Origin: Isoetes taiwanensis
Lineage: Eukaryota; Streptophyta; Lycopodiopsida; Isoetales; Isoetaceae
Length of the DNA: 64,000 nt
Direction of reading: 5' to 3'
NCBI GenBank assembly: GCA_021234155.1
Contig: JAJEKV010000075.1
Span: 2,110,001 to 2,174,000 of the forward strand
Position 1 is the first letter of the stretch; every line of letters begins with the position of its first letter. The translations under genes were made by a program, and so were the position numbers. Positions 10,738 through 23,844 of the stretch are shown here, piece by piece. Below the pieces are notes generated by a model. It ran no database searches. It had not been told where the DNA came from and saw only the letters and a program-made list of their open reading frames with translations.

Positions 10738-13700
10738 AGAGACCATGATACATTTATATGCCTTGAAAAAAGGTCGAGGAGATACTTCAAGCCAATTTTA
10801 TAGATAAGGTTCTATTGTTGAATTGAGACCTATTATAGATATGAGGATTATATTTAGCATGAAATTGTACGGTCCAATAAGTTAGAGCCAAGATGTTTTC
10901 AAATATTAGGGTTGCTCAGCTTGGCACGGAATCGAGAGATTGGTCCGGCATATCTACCGGATCGAACAAAATAAATCTAAGTTGTATGTTCAATTTGTAG
11001 TTAGGTGCACAGGGAGTTCATTTGTGGATTGATACAAACGATCCTTAGGCTCTTGAAGAAACGGGTTAATGTAGTGATTAAGTCAATCACTTTGGAACAG
11101 TGAAAATACTATAGCAATTTTAATGGTTATGTATTATCTAGTCACATTAAGTTCTTCATATTCTTGTTGTGATTTGATATCATTTATTTAAGGTGTATAC
11201 TTGACCTTGTTGCACTAGTGCTTTATATTTATCATTTGCCTAGATAAATCACGTCATCTTCAATTGATCCTCCTTTGTTCCACCATGTCATATCGCTCCA
11301 CTTTATGTAGGCCAAGTGGCTCTTGAATGTATGAAATCAAATCACCCAAAAACAAATGCTAAAAATTCTTTAATTACAGTGTGATTAATCCCAAAAACTA
11401 CAAAGGGGATTCTATCAGATAAAGTTCCCATTATGGCTGAGATTTCCACATCCATGGTATAATTATCATGAGCCATGCAGCTTATACTAATGGTCTCTAA
11501 TACTTGCACCTTCACCACCATCTCCAATTCTCTTTCCTCTCAGACGACCATCTCTTCCTTTGCATGATTGGAAAGTCCAGTATGGAAATAATGTTCTTCT
11601 ATTCATGTAATAGTAAGAGTATTTTTCGAGTCTACTGGCGACTATGAGATGCATATACACATGTAGCTCGTGTCTCTGGAAGGCATTCAAATAGGGTTTA
11701 TACTCTTCAAATAGGTCACTATATAAGTGCGCATCATTATCATAATATAATAGTGTAAACTCCTCCACCTAGATGTCTTTATATGTTCCTGGAAGAACAA
11801 CAATACATGCTTTTATCAAGAAAATCTGTAGAACAGAGCTAATAAGCAAAATTAGCTTTATGAGAATTACTTCATGCCATGATAGATAACACAATCATGT
11901 TATAGCCAACCTATAGCAATATTAAAGAAACTAGTTATGAAGCCTGGCGTTGCCAAGTTCTATTAAGAACTTAAAGAGCCTATTATTAATCCAACATGTC
12001 TTTGGGCATTAAGTGTAATCTGTGTTGAAATCTATAGTGGCACAACAATCAATAGTTTGAATATTTGATGTGGATTGACATTGAAATGGGGCTCTGGGGG
12101 GTAAGTGTGAGTTTGAGAGAAGGACTTTATAGGTATGCCACATGTTATTTTATGTAGACTGTTATAAACATGAATACCATATTGTAAGTCAATGTATTTA
12201 GCCTTGAATGTGGTTGTCTAAGATAGGATTAATGCATCGCAAATTTCCTAACGATATCTTGAATGAATAGGTTACCACTCTATTCATATTTCATGGATCA
12301 TTTGACAATAGAATTGAATCACATTGTTAAATAAATGCATCATTACCCATTGCACGGGGCACCGGAGATCTATGTTTCCATTTCATTTGTTTCAAATGTG
12401 GAACTATTGCCTATAAAGTTTCAAGTAATTATAGCCCGTTGATGATCTTATCCTTGGATCAATGCAGTTTTTAGCTGGCAAACCTGACGATTAGAATGCA
12501 TAGTCATTATTCTATTCTATTCATTTTCGAATAATATTAAAGCTTCGGATATTGTTAAACAAAATGGTAACATTATTTGGCCATTTTGGAAGCGAAATTG
12601 GCTTTTGAAATTTAAATGTGCAACAAATATAGGATGTTGAGAAAACGATATATGTGTATCGTGATGTTGCACAAAGGGAAGAACGTTATTATCAACATGT
12701 TTATCGATGAAAATTATCCATGTCAAAAAAAAAATCCCGTATAATGTTTAGTCTAGTGGTACATTTTGCAAGATGGGAATTGTGTAGGTCACCTTTATGT
12801 TGTTTTGTCTTGCTCAAATCTTCTATAAATGAACGCTACCGGCACTTAAATTCCATAATATGTGCCTTTGATAAAGTAAAAATTCATCTTATCTTAATTT
12901 ATTTATGTATGATCCAAGTAAAAAAGAATTACGTCAAGAAGAAAATAATGTCAATATCTTGTTTCTGAACTCGGGATCGCAAATCCCAAGAGTTCAAATG
13001 TTTAAGTAGTCGTGCCATGGTGAAAATAATCTTGAAAGCCTCGAGCATGAGCTGGCTTGTTGCGGTACTTAGACATCATATTAAAGGGATCTTCAATATC
13101 ACTTGAGATGAGAATAAACATCGTTTGACAGAGTACAACATGAGGATGAGAACGGACTGCTTTTTATATTTATTTTGTACAGATCTATATTCATGAAAGA
13201 CAGTAGACATATAGTCTTTTGAAGTTGCCCTTGTTATTAAAACTGGGCATTATTGAAGCCACAAGCAATTACATGTGCAGAACATGCGAGAACATGCAAG
13301 GACACAAAGGAGATAACAATAAGCAATAGGAAAGATAAAAATTTCTAGTGAACGCCACATAAATACTGTGGTTGTGCAGTGCAATACAGTTAGCCTCTGG
13401 TATTCTTTAAGATAGAGTACCTGTCTCTGCATGATTTTCCAAGGAATACTACATGCAATATAATATTACCTGTGCAAAAGCTACTACAAAAAAGCAAATG
13501 TTTGTTAGGGCCAGCTGAATGTTTCGGCAAGAAAATAACAAACTTATCAGACTTGACATCCAGAGCCTTCCCTTTTAAGGATTTATCAAGGACATAAAAT
13601 AGACAAATTCCAACACTCTAAACTAAAACTATCAGCAAATATTAGCAGCAAGAAGCAGCCTCTCCCTAAAGCTATAATAACAACTAAGCACTAAACTGTG

Positions 13701-14767
13701 CTATGGACCCACGAATCCACCTGCCCAATAAAACTTGCATGTATAATACCTCTCTCTAATACCATCTTAAACATTTAGCAAATGCCAGTCAAACCTTAGA
13801 AATTTTAAGAGCAGATGCATCATGATAACTATAACTTGCTAATGTTTGGCAAGCCATGACCTGAATAATATTTTAGTGCAATGTTTTACTAAATAAGCTA
13901 ACAAAATTCGTAGAATTTATAACAACCAAACATGGGTATCTATTACACGTCCCCATCAACAACACCCCATCAACAACAGTCCATATCAGAAGTAGCAGTT
14001 CTGATTATAAATGCTTTCAACAAAGCCAACTCTACGAGAAAAACCTTCTTCAGATATTTTCCTTGAAGTAGGCAAGTAGAATTTCAAACTCAGTGTTCTA
14101 CTATTCACAAGATAATTACAACAGTGCAGGAAAGAGCAATTATATTATGCACTGTATCTGTGAGCAGAAAAATGGGCAAAACTATCCCTATGAAAATGTA
14201 TGATCAAAGGAGGTTTAACGGGACTTATTATGTTGCAGAATGATTAGGTCTACATGTGCTACTCCTTCGAACGATCTAAGTTCACTTTAGGTTCATAAAA
14301 AGTGTAGTTGGAAACTGGAAAGAAGGTCTTCACATTAATCATTTGGAAAGTCTGTAATAAGCTTCTTCTGCTTGGATAAACCCTACTTGCAGCAAAATCG
14401 ATATGACATAGGAACTTTACAATTTGAATAGAACCTTCCTCAATATAAATAAAGCTGAGATTTTACTTTGTAAGGAGGGGAATGCCACATAAACACTTAA
14501 TTATGTGGTATATTCTGCAACTTTTATGTAGTTTACAAGCATCATTTTATTTGTGCAATAAATGAACCACGCCTGCACTTATTCAATATACTCTTCAAGA
14601 AAAAAAGTGGTGGCAAGGAGGTATACAAATGACAATCGCCTTACGGTGTGAAAAAGACATCCCAAAACCCCAAAATCCCTTTCTCAAAATCCAATTTACA
14701 ATCGTGGGGCAAGGTTGATACGGATGCCCAAAAAAAATGTCAAAGCTTTAAAAAAAAAAAACCCTGC
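10738..14767. other. Long AT-rich intergenic sequence without a recognised gene
   Basis: The only frames of note are on the minus strand at 11342-11768, in two overlapping pieces. The longer begins MEEFTLLYYDNDAHLYSDLF, with a Tyr/His-rich middle. I recognise no family and the pieces are in different frames, so a decayed gene or chance are both possible. The stretch 12500-14700 shows no coding signal, no tRNA and no clear repeat. Confidence 0.4.
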
Positions 14768-14770
14768 TTG

Positions 14771-14795
14771 AAATAGAATAGAATAGAATAGAATT
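14771..14795 (-). repeat. Pentanucleotide tail of the minus-strand LINE
   Basis: Four to five AATAG/ATTCT units lie at the 3' terminus of the LINE, where L1-like copies carry poly(A). Confidence 0.8.
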
Positions 14796-15029
14796 ATTGT
14801 CCCTAGTGCCCTGAGGCCCCCGTACTGATGTAGCATGGGCGAGCTCCCAAAAGGTGCTATTAGCGCAACACGCTGATATATTGTAGCCCTTTCAGAGGGC
14901 TTTTCTTATTTTCTATTGGTACCGGCATCTCGCTTATAATCGGCATCATGGCCGTGCGGTGGTGCGTCACTATCATCATCTTTTAACTGAGCTTTTTTGC
15001 GGGCTCCAATGTCCCACCTTTCCGGTGGT

Positions 15030-17340
15030 TCATATTATGAGCCCTCTTTCTTTGTGCACCCCCCGATGTGTAGTTATCATCTCCCTGATTACATATGCCA
15101 GGTCTTTTATTGTATCCATTCTTGTCATTAGGATATGTGCTGGCTGTCCCCAACTTATACTCCTGTATTTGCTTCTGGTGTCTTCATACACTGTACAATC
15201 GTTGAGCATGTGATTCTCATCCTCTACTTTTCCTGTGTTACAGATACTGCAGATCCGGTTCTCCCTTTCCGCTTTCCTCCACCTGTCTTTTTCGATTCTC
15301 AGATCGTGGCTCCCCATCCTAAATCTTGCCAAGGTGTCCCTTCTTGTCTTCCCTATTAGATTGTCTCTATACATAAATTGTCCTATCTGTTGATCCGGGT
15401 TGAAGATTGCTATTAGCCAGAGTGTTTTGGAACCGCCATGTTTTTGCAACCATGCCCTCGTCGCTATTTCGGCCCAGTCTTCATTCCATTTTTCTTCATT
15501 TACTAAATCACTCAGGTTTAACCCTATCTCTCTAGTTAATACTGCCACCTCTCTGAACCACCCGCTGCCTGTGATGATATGTGACTTGGCTGATTTGCGA
15601 TTACATTGTTGATAGCTTCCCGTGACATCCCCCTTTGTCTTTCATCAAGTATCTGATGGTCCTTTCCCATGCTCTTACCTCCATTGGTCTCTGACCTGTC
15701 TCATATACCATGGCTGTCAGAGGTATGTTTGCCCGCGCTCTGAACTCATGTCTATGCCATTGCCTAAAAATCCCTTCTTGCTTGTTCCACTTTTTGTCTG
15801 ATAGGCTAGGCCCCCATGCCTCTGTTCCATATAGTTGTGTCGACGTAACCACTGTATTAAACAGGTAACACTTGATCTCCCAGTCAATTATTCTGCTTCT
15901 ATTACGTAAGTTTTCATATTAAAATAGCTTCGATGGTCGCTGAATCTGGTTATCCGCTCCCACGGACCAATTGCACATCGCATGTGCATCGTATTCTAGA
16001 TATTTGTATTCTCGGCCGATTCTTCGGTTACGTCCCCATATACTTGAAGGGTATGTACCTATACTTGGTGCCGAACGTAACTATTTTGGTTTTTCGCGAG
16101 GTTCACCGGCTATTAGCCCCCCCTTTCGCCAAAAAGGCCTCTAGTAGCCCTAGTAACACGCACATACCTTTGTTCTTTGTAGCCATCATGCTTAAGTCAT
16201 CAAGATACAACATGATAGGTACCTAGTGTTCCCAAGATAAGGCCCGCATCCCCCCCAATGGATTAAGCAATGAAACCTTGTAATACATCTATGTAGATAC
16301 CGAGTAGTGTCGGGGACAGGGGGCACCCCTGTTTAACTCCTGTGTCACAATCTATGGCATGTCCTTCCTGTTCCATTTTTGCATATACTCTACGGTATAG
16401 TCGGCGCTTATCGATCCTACCACGCACTTCCGGGCTCACATATCTACTAGTCTCTATAATGGCTTTTCCTCGATCTGTTAAATGCCTTTCTAAAATCTAC
16501 AAAGCAATATATTATCTTTTTTCCCTGTAATTTGCTTTGCTCTATTAGTATCCGAAGGGTTACCAGGTGGTCTGTAGTTGAATTGTTCAAATCTGGAGCC
16601 TGCCTATCCTTGTGCTCTTAGGTTTTCTGTTTCTGCCCAATGTTTCAGTTTATTATCCAGCACCTTCCCGAACCCCTTGGCAAAGATAGAGCTCACCATT
16701 ATCATCCTATAGTTCCCAGGCTCTTCCCTGCTTCCTCCCTTGTGTAGGGGTATCACCATGTTGTATGTCCATCTATCCGGCAGCCCTGTGTGGACTATGC
16801 CATTAAATATCCCGGTGATATGTTTCCCAATCACTGTTTCTACACATTTCAGCAGCTCGACAGTCAATCCGTAAAGGTTTGGAGCTTTGTTATTGGACAT
16901 TTTGTGTAGCGCATTCATCACTTCCTGCATGCTAAAACACGATTTATTTGTCTCCTGTGGGGCGGGTATTGGCATTGGATAGGCCCCTGTCTTATATAGT
17001 TTCTCAAGGTATTCTTCCCATTCGATCCCTCGGATATCCTGCTTCTTGGGTTTTCTGTTCCCTCCTTCCTTCACTTTCGCCTTTTTATGCTTTTTCGAAA
17101 ATATCCGTTGCCACCTTCACCATTATATCGTTTAGCATGTTCCCATTCTCGTTTGCTCTATGCTCCTCCCATGCCCATTTCTCCATTTCTGATTTGACAT
17201 TTTGTGTGAAGGTTTCTGCATGCCTATTCTGGAAGTGTATTTTCATGTTTGTGTTCTTTTCCTTGCCTGGTGTCTCCGTCTGTACTTGTCCGTCCTGTTT
17301 GAGTGTCAGCTGGATGGGTCTGTGGCTCTCCCTCTTTCCA
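15030..17340 (-). pseudogene. LINE ORF2 remnant: endonuclease end, RT, CCHC-like knuckle
   Basis: In coding order: endonuclease C-terminus SHRPIQLTLKQ (17085-17438 frame; the usual SDH Asp is lost), and RT N-terminal part NNKAPNLYGLTVELLK and PLHKGGSREEPGNYRMIMV (16604-17074). A decayed RT palm follows with no clean YADD (15852-16604). Then come LYGTEAWGPSLSDKKW and VYETGQRPMEVR (15601-15852), and the C-terminal knuckle ICSICNTGKVEDENHMLNDC (15030-15548). These segments lie in several frames with stops between them. The order and motifs are those of a non-LTR retrotransposon. Clade assignment needs a tree. Confidence 0.85.
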
Positions 17341-17439
17341 GTCGGCCATTCCGCTAGCACGAAGCTTAAAATGTACCAAAAAAATGTAGCAATTTTTGGA
17401 AGCACGAGAATAGTTCCTGGCGACCAAAATACCAACAAT

Positions 17440-17939
17440 CATAGGAAGTGATGCGAAAATTAAAGAAAATAAAAAAGTTTTCCACCATACCAGAAAATCC
17501 CAAATTAACAATATTGATTGATGTTTTCGATTTCTTAATTTAGATTAGTTTGATGGCAATGCGACATACAAATGTACATCTAGAGTATCACAATGAGTGC
17601 GGCCTTCCTCTGTTGTAAAGGACGTAGTCATATATCATAAAAGTCCATCCTTTTAACCACATATATTAAGGTTGGAAAGCAAGATGAGATTACCTTTTAA
17701 CTACTTTGCCACTAGGGCTTGGGAACTTCATGAGAACTTCTGGAAAATGGGTGAAGATTTGGATGATCTCTAGAGCTCGACCAAAAGAGGTACAAATCAC
17801 AACAAGTGAATCAAGAAACAAACTGGATACCCTCCCTCCTGCGCCATGCCTAAATCTTAAAGAACCCTATGGTGCGGAAAAATATCGTGCGTGCTCTATA
17901 CGTACTAGTTCACCTCCAAAAGCATATGGAAACCTTAGT
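17440..17939. other. Intergenic sequence before the promoter-like module
   Basis: No gene is recognised. The end (about 17885-17937: GCTCTATACGTACTAGTTCACC then GCATATGGAAACCTTAG) has a faint relative near 30760-30815, which suggests an old dispersed repeat. Confidence 0.35.
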
Positions 17940-18099
17940 AAGTATGATTTATCTGCGTTTCGAGATAAGCAGATAAATCCGCTTCTTGAGGCTAGTTGAC
18001 GTGTCCCCTCTAGAGTGTCCCCTCTAGAGTATTTAAGTGTGTTTTTTCCCTTCCGTCTCTATCAGCCGTTCTTGAGCCTCTCCTTCTTAGGTCGCTTGT
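17940..18099 (+). promoter_or_regulatory. 160-bp promoter-like module (copy 1 of 2 identical)
   Basis: This stretch matches 23024-23183 base for base as far as I can read. It holds an 11-bp perfect stem, GATTTATCTGC (17946-17956) and GCAGATAAATC (17969-17979), around a 12-base loop. A tandem GTCCCCTCTAGAGT pair follows (near 18003-18030), then a TATA-like TATTTAAG and a pyrimidine-rich start region. A diverged version is at 4759-4890. The order (structured upstream element, tandem boxes, TATA) is that of a small promoter, but transcription is not shown by sequence alone. Confidence 0.55.
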
Positions 18100-18149
18100 T
18101 TTCTCTCTTTGATTGCGCTCCTCGCTCCACCGATATCTTTGATTCCATT

Positions 18150-18197
18150 ATGGCTTCAAATTCCTACTTTCGTATGGCTTCAAATTCCTACTTTCGA
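18150..18197. repeat. 24-bp tandem duplication
   Basis: ATGGCTTCAAATTCCTACTT (plus TCGT or TCGA) occurs twice in a row, at 18150-18173 and 18174-18197. Confidence 0.9.
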
Positions 18198-18199
18198 AG

Positions 18200-21100
18200 T
18201 TGGGTTATGTCTAGCCCTTGGCTTGAGTCGTTTTGCTGGTCGTGTGCGGGAGGCTATTGTTAATTGCCCGAACACACTGTTGAGCCTGCATGGACTATCT
18301 CCGAGTTGTGATGATCTCGGTTTCCTATATTATTTTTCATGATTTTTTCGTTGATGTTATGCTTGTCAGTTTGGATTCAGGAGTTCTTGGATGACTAAGC
18401 AGTCGGCTCTTGCCATTCATTGCCTTGATCGGCGTATACTAGGGCAAAGCCTAGCCGCCTTTGCACCTTGATCCCTTATCTGTGCCGGAATATACAGATT
18501 CACCTCGAATAGGGAATTTTCGGTAGGATTCGTGCGTTCGTGGAGGATTCGTACTGACCGAGGAGCTCTGATTTATTGTTTGTAATCAGATCTGACATCC
18601 ATTTACTGTAAGTGCTTAGGTTAGATTTTCTTCTTCCATGTCCATCACTTGCTGTCGGTTCCATCTTGCATTCTTTGACCGCATGCGTGCGCAGAGTTTG
18701 TGTTTTTTTTCTCTCCAGAGGCTGGCGTAGTTTGATTTTTCAGAAACAGGGGAGGATCAAAATCGTGCTTTAGTTGTGATTGCAGCTTGCCGCTAGTTGA
18801 TTCGGGATCATCATAATTTTCTGTTGCTGTCTTGCCAAGGTAGTAGATGGGGTAACAAACACCCTCAGCAACAATTAGATCCTTTATCCTTTGCAGAGTT
18901 GTGCCAGTCTCTTTATTGCTTGCTTCATTCCTTATTTTGATGGGTAAGTACATTTCTTTCTCACTTGTTGCATTATCTATGAGTCTCTATTTGTTTCTTT
19001 GGAGATAACAATCCCAATATCAGGAGGATCATAATCTGTTGTTCCTATGTTGTACATTGTAAGATTGTTGACGAGTGAAGGCCTTCAGGTCTTCAGGTGG
19101 CAATAAGTTAGCAGAACCTAGAACCTGCCATCAGCCAGTGGGCCATTTAAACTTTGATGCTTATCCCAATGCCTACTCAGCTCATCTTTTCTTTAGCAAC
19201 CTTCCATGTTTGCAGCAATATTGTGCGCTTCGGAAAGATCAGATGCTATTATATCCTTCGTAAGATGTGCGCTTGCTGTTGTTTGAGGTACTTTAATTTT
19301 TATCTCAATTGTTTTCGCCTTGAGGTGGTAGCTTGTCCAGTCTCTCATTTTTCCTTGCATGATTTCATCTACGTCTTTGTTTTCTTGTTCTATGGATTTG
19401 TTGTAGCTTATTCCGTATATTCGCATGAGTTGTGATTTGAAGTATGTTGCTGCTGCCCATATTTGCAAAATTTGGGAGCTTTTAGATCTTCCTTTAGGAG
19501 CTTTGGAAGTCTGGCATGTTGAAGCATATCAAAGCTTCTGGCTCGTTTTGGTGCTGCATATGTTTGCAAATGTGGGAGCTCTTGGGCGGTTCTAAGGAAG
19601 TATGACCTTTTGTGGTAGTATATCAAAGCTTCTGACTCATTTTGGTGCTGCACATGCTTGCAAATACATGAGCTCTTAGACCTTCCCATAGAAATTTTCT
19701 AGTTTCCATTGTTGCATATATGTTAGCTTTAGCTTCTGACTTGTTGTGGGCTTAGTTTTTCTCATGTGTTCTATGAGCTCAACCCCAAGAGCTTGGAGAA
19801 CGGTTTTGGTTTTCTTGAAGTGTATAAGTTTTTCTTACATGTTTTTCTTTGGTCGTTGGCATCCTTGTCTTTGCAGAAGCTTTTTAGTTGTCATTTTAAG
19901 CTTTCTGGGGTTTATAATCTATTTGTATTTGCAGTGTCTGAGCTATCATTTTAAGCTTCCTTTGGGCTTGTGTTAATTGTATTTGCAGTGTGTTGGTCAT
20001 TTTTAAGCTTTCAGGAGATTATAATCAATTATATTTTCAGTGTCTTAGCTGTCATTTTTAAGCTTCTTGGGATTTTAAGCATTTGGATTTGTAGTATTTT
20101 GGTGTTGCACGGGTTTGCAGTATTTTGTGTTGCAGTTTGCAGATCCAAGAGCTTTTAGATCTCTCTCTGGAAATTTTCAGAAGATGGTTTTCACCTTAAG
20201 GCTATATGTGGGCTCATTTAAGAGGTGTTTTTGCAGTGTGACTCTTGTGGGCTCATTTAAGAGGTGTTTTCGCAGTGACTCTTGTGTTGAGACTTTTCTT
20301 TAGATTGCATGTATCATACAGTTGTACAGGGAAATCTACTTTGTGAGGGCAACCCATTCCACTTTGACAATATTCAAGCTGTCCATCTAGGCTGTAAGTA
20401 ATGTTTGTAGTTTGTGGAACTGCATATGCCTTTTATCAGCGTATTTTAAGGATTTTCGGGTGTGCAAGCTTGTCAAATTGTTTTGAAATGGCAGCATTCA
20501 ATTGTATGGAAGTAGGTTAAGCATTTTCCCAATGCATTTTACTGAAACCCCAATGGCTCCACATTGCCTGTATCACAAAGTTCTATAATTTACTTTGCGA
20601 GGACAACCCATATTCGCTTTGACAAGGTTCAAGCTTTCCATCTAGGCTCGCTTTGACAAGGTTCAAGTTGTCCATCTAGGCTGTAAGTAATGTTTATAGT
20701 TTGTGGAACTGCGTATGCTTTTTTATTCAGCGCATTTTAAGGATTTCGGGTGTGCAAGCTTGTCAAATTGTTCCAAATAAATCCTCCTGATCTTTGAATC
20801 AATAGTGCTATTTATTTCTAGCCAACGTTTTGTGTATACTCCCACCCATTTAGCATTTCGTTCCAAATAAATCCTCTTGATCTTTGAATCAATAGTGCTA
20901 TGTTTTTCTAGTCAACGTTTTGGGTATACTCCCACCCATTTAACATTTCACTCCCATTTACTACTAGGTGTCTAACGCCAGAATCAACACTCATCACTGT
21001 CCTCGTACCATTGCATTGGCTGATAGTAGATCCTTACACAACCTTGCATTTCCCTTGGACAATAACCTTAGTTGCCATTGCTTGCGTTTCAAGGCCTTGA

Positions 21101-22983
21101 TATTTTAGTTGGACTTTAGAGTCCCTGTTTATTTTGTTGTTGATTAGTGGGCTTGCAGTCCTTGTCCAGTTAAGTACTTGTAAATACGAGGGATTGGTTC
21201 TAGCCAAATTGGTAAGTAGGTATGTTTCACGTCTTAGTTTAATTATCACGAGTGTCTCATCATATTTGCTAGAATGCACTCATAATATTTGCCCTTGTTC
21301 TTTTGTGTTAGTAACTCTTATCTTTTATAGTAAATCTATCACTCATCTTCATATTTTAGTTGGTTTGGGGTTTGGTAAGTTTGTGTCCTTATTGTTCTAT
21401 TAGCGCTTCTATCAGTCTTGCTTTGTGTTTACATGCTCGTTTAATTTTGAGTTTCGACATGGTCTTTGGAGCTCATTTTTAGGCATTATAATTAATGGAC
21501 ATGGGTTGTTTGGTTGGTGGTATGGACGTTCAGTTATGTCTTAGCGATTTTAATTTGTCAAGATGTGGAGATGATAATTTGTCTAGTGGAGATTGGCCCT
21601 TGCCGTATTTCATTCACTTTGACCTCGTGGCCCTTCCGTTGCTCAGAGTATGATGGGCTCTCAGAGTATAATGGGCTTCAATTTTGCAATGATACTCGCT
21701 TTTGAAGCCCGTTGTGGCTACCTATAACTATGCCCTCTTAGAACCGATCGTTACATGCTTGGTATAAGTATGAGGCACCTTCAATTGGTTTTAGGCTGTC
21801 GACCATTGGGGCAGGATTGTTTTTTGTAGTGCCCCGTTGGGGGGTCTCTTACGTGAGTTGGAGCTTTGTCACTGTAGGTGGTAGTTTCCCACGTTTGCTG
21901 ACGATTTCTATGGTCTAGGTCATTTAGCATGTTATAGATCTTGCAAATTTGTACTTGTCAATTCTGAGTTGTGTCCACGTGCTCTCATGGAGGCTTTGCA
22001 GGCCAGTTGACCTTGGTTTACCCTTGTGCGGTCTCAAGCCTTGCTTCTGCCCTTATTTTAATCACATGCCTTCATCCTTTTTGAAGTGTTGTGTACACGT
22101 CGTTTCATTTTATGGTGCATACTAGCCTTGTCCTTTCTTTGGATCGAGTAGGTTTTGGGTATTTTATGGGGGTTTATAGCTTGATTCTCTCATTCCTTGG
22201 CCTCTTCTTCCCCTCATTTTTTTTACTAGCCTTTGCATAAATTGTTGGTGGGTTTTAGGATGTGTGCTTGTTTAAGCTTTTGACTTCAGCATTTTGTTTT
22301 GGTTTGCCCTCTCGAACTAATTCCTTGTAGATGCATAGCTTGGTTTTGTAGATTTTGATCGGCATGGTGTTTGAGTATGCTTTGAGTTGCACTGATCTAG
22401 TTTCTATTCTGGTGTTGGTTATTCTAAATCTTTGTAGCCTTAGGTCGTATGAAGCTCGGAGCTTTGTTGCTCTTTTTCAAGTGGTATTATACTTGTAGTC
22501 TTGTGCTCTTGACGTGGCTTACATGTCTTCTTTTATTCTTGCTTTTTTATAGTCGGAGGTTGTACGTGCATTTCATTTGAGGTTTTAGCACTTGTTTCAT
22601 GTCTCTTTTAGTGTTCCATTAGTGCTATTAGTTGTTTGGACCTGCTTTGTGGATTCCTCTCAATGTCTTGCTATTTTTTCCCTGCTTCTCTTGCGTTTAA
22701 GGGTGGCATCGAACCCTTATGTTATCTTGCATGCACTCTTTAGTTATTTTTGTGTTTATTTCACCTTGAGTGCTTATTGATTCTTTTTGGTTCATCCCTC
22801 TTGTTTGGATCTGGTCTTTCGACTTCGTTCACCTTTAGAGTTTAGAGATGAGATCCGTGCTCTTCCGTTATCTACGTTGCCAGGATTGTGCCGGGCATGT
22901 TGGTTGCTACCTAGCTCTATAGATGCAAGGATGTGGTCATTGTCTGGTAGTTCCCTTTTGCCTTTTTACTGCCTCTTTTTTCA
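18200..22983. other. T-rich non-coding block with minisatellites
   Basis: The plus strand again has a strong excess of T over A, like 2208-4711. A minus-strand frame at 18645-18953 (102 codons) matches nothing I know. Internal repeats include about four units of roughly 57 bp (TTGCAGTGT...TTTTAAGCTT, about 19870-20095), a 36-bp pair at 20213-20286, a duplication of about 170 bp (20310-20480 and 20570-20785), and a 90-bp pair (about 20780-20950). I see no gene. It may be the body of a large non-coding element whose 3' part is the repeat at 22984-24309. Confidence 0.45.
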
Positions 22984-23023
22984 GCATGGTTGTTGGTTGT
23001 GTTGGAGTTCAACTAGGCTCTAG

Positions 23024-23183
23024 AAGTATGATTTATCTGCGTTTCGAGATAAGCAGATAAATCCGCTTCTTGAGGCTAGTTGACGTGTCCCCTCTAGAGT
23101 GTCCCCTCTAGAGTATTTAAGTGTGTTTTTTCCCTTCCGTCTCTATCAGCCGTTCTTGAGCCTCTCCTTCTTAGGTCGCTTGT
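23024..23183 (+). promoter_or_regulatory. 160-bp promoter-like module (copy 2 of 2 identical)
   Basis: It matches 17940-18099. The stem arms are at 23030-23040 and 23053-23063, and tandem GTCCCCTCTAGAGT boxes and TATTTAAG follow. Here it is joined upstream to the CTCTAG terminus of the repeat family, whereas copy 1 has unrelated upstream sequence, so the left border of the module is exact. Confidence 0.55.
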
Positions 23184-23844
23184 CCCACCCTCCCACCCTC
23201 GCTTGTTTGGGCCTTTTTAGTTCTTGAGTGTTTCCTTGTTTGGTCAATAGTCTCACGCTTTTATGGTTGCTGATCTTGAGTTCTCGTGCAATGACCGATG
23301 GTCGTCGTGCCAAGTATCGATATTGGTAGCGAGACAAGTTGTGGATGTTGTGGTGGACCTGTGCCGTGAGTGTTCGCCCTCGTGCCAGAGATTTAGTGGC
23401 CCTCGTGCTTGGGTTAGGGCCCCCATGTCTGGTGGATGTTGCATTTGGTGGTTTTGCAGGTTATAGGTCGAGGTCAATTGGTATGGTTGCATTTATCCCC
23501 GTGATTGGTTGACTTGCAGATGGATGGCATTGTAGGCATGAGGCACCTTGCATTGTTGGGTGAGCATGGTTGTTGGTTGTCTTGGAGTTCAACTAGGCTC
23601 TAGAAGTGATTATCATTTTTGGCATGCCTTTGTATTCAATCTTCCTCTCGTTGAGGGTTGTAGTGATGTTGTGATGGTCCTCGTGGCAAGGAGATGGTAG
23701 CCGTTATGCTTATTTTATTGTTTTCAGTCTAGAGTCCTCCTGCAATGGTTGGTGGTCCTCGTGCCAAGTATAGGTATTGATGTTGTAGTGGCCCTCTTTT
23801 CCTGAGCCCTCATGCCATGAGTGTTGCTCCATGGCAGAGATTTG

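Larger units (their letters stand above)
14768..17370 (-). mobile_element. LINE of a second lineage with (ATTCT)n tail
   Basis: The minus-strand non-LTR element runs from about 17370, at the end of the endonuclease, to 14771-14795. There its 3' end is a pentanucleotide repeat, AATAG units on the plus strand, instead of poly(A). Its RT and C-terminal sequences differ clearly from the L1-like copies and resemble the (CTTC)n family: KWAWEEH before RT, LYGTEAWGPS after it, and a CSIC...EDENH...C knuckle. Just before the tail the transcript can fold AGCCCT/AGGGCT around five bases (near 14893-14909). Confidence 0.85.

Noticed and set aside
11342-11768. Host gene on the minus strand
   Set aside because: Two overlapping short frames, no recognised domain, no splice signals that join them.
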